Shown piece by piece: positions 5,285-5,983 of a DNA stretch of 5,983 nt. The translations under genes were made by a program, and so were the position numbers. The DNA comes from Microbacteriaceae bacterium UBA6152 (lineage in GTDB: Bacteria > Actinomycetota > Actinomycetes > Actinomycetales > Microbacteriaceae): NCBI GenBank assembly GCA_002423075.1, contig DIUS01000028.1, positions 1 through 5,983 of the forward strand, written 5' to 3'. Under the pieces are notes generated by a model, which saw only the letters and a list, made by a program, of their open reading frames with translations, ran no database searches and was not told where the DNA came from. The stretch's first letter is position 1. Each line of letters opens with the position of its first letter.

Positions 5285-5983
5285 CGGGTGACCTCCTCGT
5301 GCTCGGTGGGGGTACCCCCGGTCTGACGGATGATGAGCTGCTGCAGTGAGACGGGCCCGACCTCGAGGCCTGCGGCGCGAGCACGGCGGACGGCGGCCTC
5401 GGTATCGCCGGTGACGGTCGCGCTGATGAATCCGCCCAAGCGCTCGCGGTGGATCACCTCGAGCCCTGTGACCGCTTGCTCGACGGCCTCGGCCGGACCG
5501 GCGATGGTGGCGGCCTGCGAGCGGAGCGCATCCACCGGGGAATCGATGAGGATGCGGCCGTTGTCGATGACGAGCGCGTGCTCGAGCAGGTCGGCGACCT
5601 CGTCGATGAGGTGGGTCGAGAGGATGACCGTGCGCGGGTGCGCGGCGTAGTCGGCGAGCAACCGGTCGTAGAAGGCCTGGCGGGCGATCGCGTCGAGGCC
5701 GAGGTAGGGCTCGTCGAAGATCGTGATCGGCGCGCGCGCGGCGAGCCCGACGATGATGCCGACGCTCGATAGCTGACCGCGCGAGAGCTTCTTGATGCGG
5801 CGATCGACCGGCAGGCGAAACTCGGCGGCGAGCTCGTGAGCGAAGTCGGCATCCCAGTGCGGGAAGAAGCCGGGGGCAACCGCGAACACGTGTTTCGGTT
5901 TGAAGTCGTCGGGGTAGCGTTGGCTCTCTTTAATGAAGCAGGTGTGCTGCAGCACGCGCGGGTTTTCGACGGGGCTTTCGCCC
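5281..5983 (-). CDS. ABC transporter ATP-binding protein (YtrB-like), 5' end outside window
   Basis: The minus frame is open to the right edge and gives 233 residues, so the N-terminus with the Walker A motif is missing. A GTG at 5955 could mimic a start, but coding continues before it (GESPVENPR), so it is internal. Visible motifs are the Q-loop region CFIKESQRYPDDF, signature LSRGQ (5787-5773), Walker B ITIFDEP (5727-5707), D-loop YLGLD, and the switch histidine in ILSTHLIDE (His codon 5613-5611). FFPHWD before the signature, and DEPYLGLD, are typical of YtrB-type ATPases. A C-terminal extension of about 100 residues follows. It powers export with the permease encoded next, to which it is coupled by a 4-bp overlap. 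YtrB-type operons often begin with a GntR-family repressor, which would lie outside this window. Confidence 0.95.
   Translation of the reverse strand, partial: GESPVENPRVLQHTCFIKESQRYPDDFKPKHVFAVAPGFFPHWDADFAHELAAEFRLPVDRRIKKLSRGQLSSVGIIVGLAARAPITIFDEPYLGLDAIARQAFYDRLLADYAAHPRTVILSTHLIDEVADLLEHALVIDNGRILIDSPVDALRSQAATIAGPAEAVEQAVTGLEVIHRERLGGFISATVTGDTEAAVRRARAAGLEVGPVSLQQLIIRQTGGTPTEHEEVTR

Noticed and set aside
5308..5319. Perfect 12-bp palindrome GGGGGTACCCCC
   Set aside because: It lies inside the conserved-frame 3' end of the ATPase gene and encodes GGTP; probably coincidental.
5449..5772. Plus-strand open frame opposite the ATPase
   Set aside because: The minus strand shows signature, Walker B, D-loop and switch histidine in order; the plus frame is a shadow.

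Overview
The window looks like chromosomal DNA from a high-GC actinobacterium, most likely Microbacteriaceae. The grounds are strongly GC-biased third codon positions, the protein families present (a stand-alone FBP treble-clef protein, an actinobacterial YceI protein, a YtrB-type ABC transporter), GTG starts, and an overabundance of the hexamer GGATGC. The family assignment is inference from style, not from a marker gene. I see no rRNA, tRNA, CRISPR array, insertion sequence or phage gene.

Layout. 1-1008 (minus): an extended/atypical SDR-type NAD(P)-dependent epimerase/dehydratase that runs off the left edge. 1015-1031: two divergent -10-like hexamers. 1063-1755 (plus): a four-helix membrane protein of unknown function. 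1752-2540 (minus): a membrane-anchored alpha/beta hydrolase that shares a CTAG double stop with it. 2581-2757 (plus): a 58-residue two-helix membrane protein. 2765-2808: a 22-bp tandem near-repeat that folds into hairpins at a convergent junction. 2800-3294 (minus): a single-domain FBP (EF-G-binding, treble-clef zinc finger) protein. 3295-3626: no intact gene, but a dyad over the FBP promoter, a PHO-box-like direct repeat, the C-terminal end of a lost fasciclin (FAS1) gene and two hairpin terminators. 3627-4187 (minus): a YceI-family lipid-binding protein with two adjacent palindromes upstream. 4320-4520 (plus): what looks like the truncated N-terminus of a DUF7059-type methyltransferase gene. 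4517-5284 and 5281-5983 (both minus): an ABC exporter, permease and ATPase, coupled by an ATGA overlap, with the ATPase running off the right edge.

How the parts work together. Only the ATPase/permease pair is a clear functional unit. The rest are single-gene transcription units arranged divergently or convergently. Two gene relics (FAS1 and the methyltransferase N-terminus) flank the yceI locus, which suggests this segment has lost genes by deletion. I do not see a convincing new multi-gene system. The most noteworthy signals are regulatory (PHO-box-like repeat, twin yceI palindromes) and the decayed genes.
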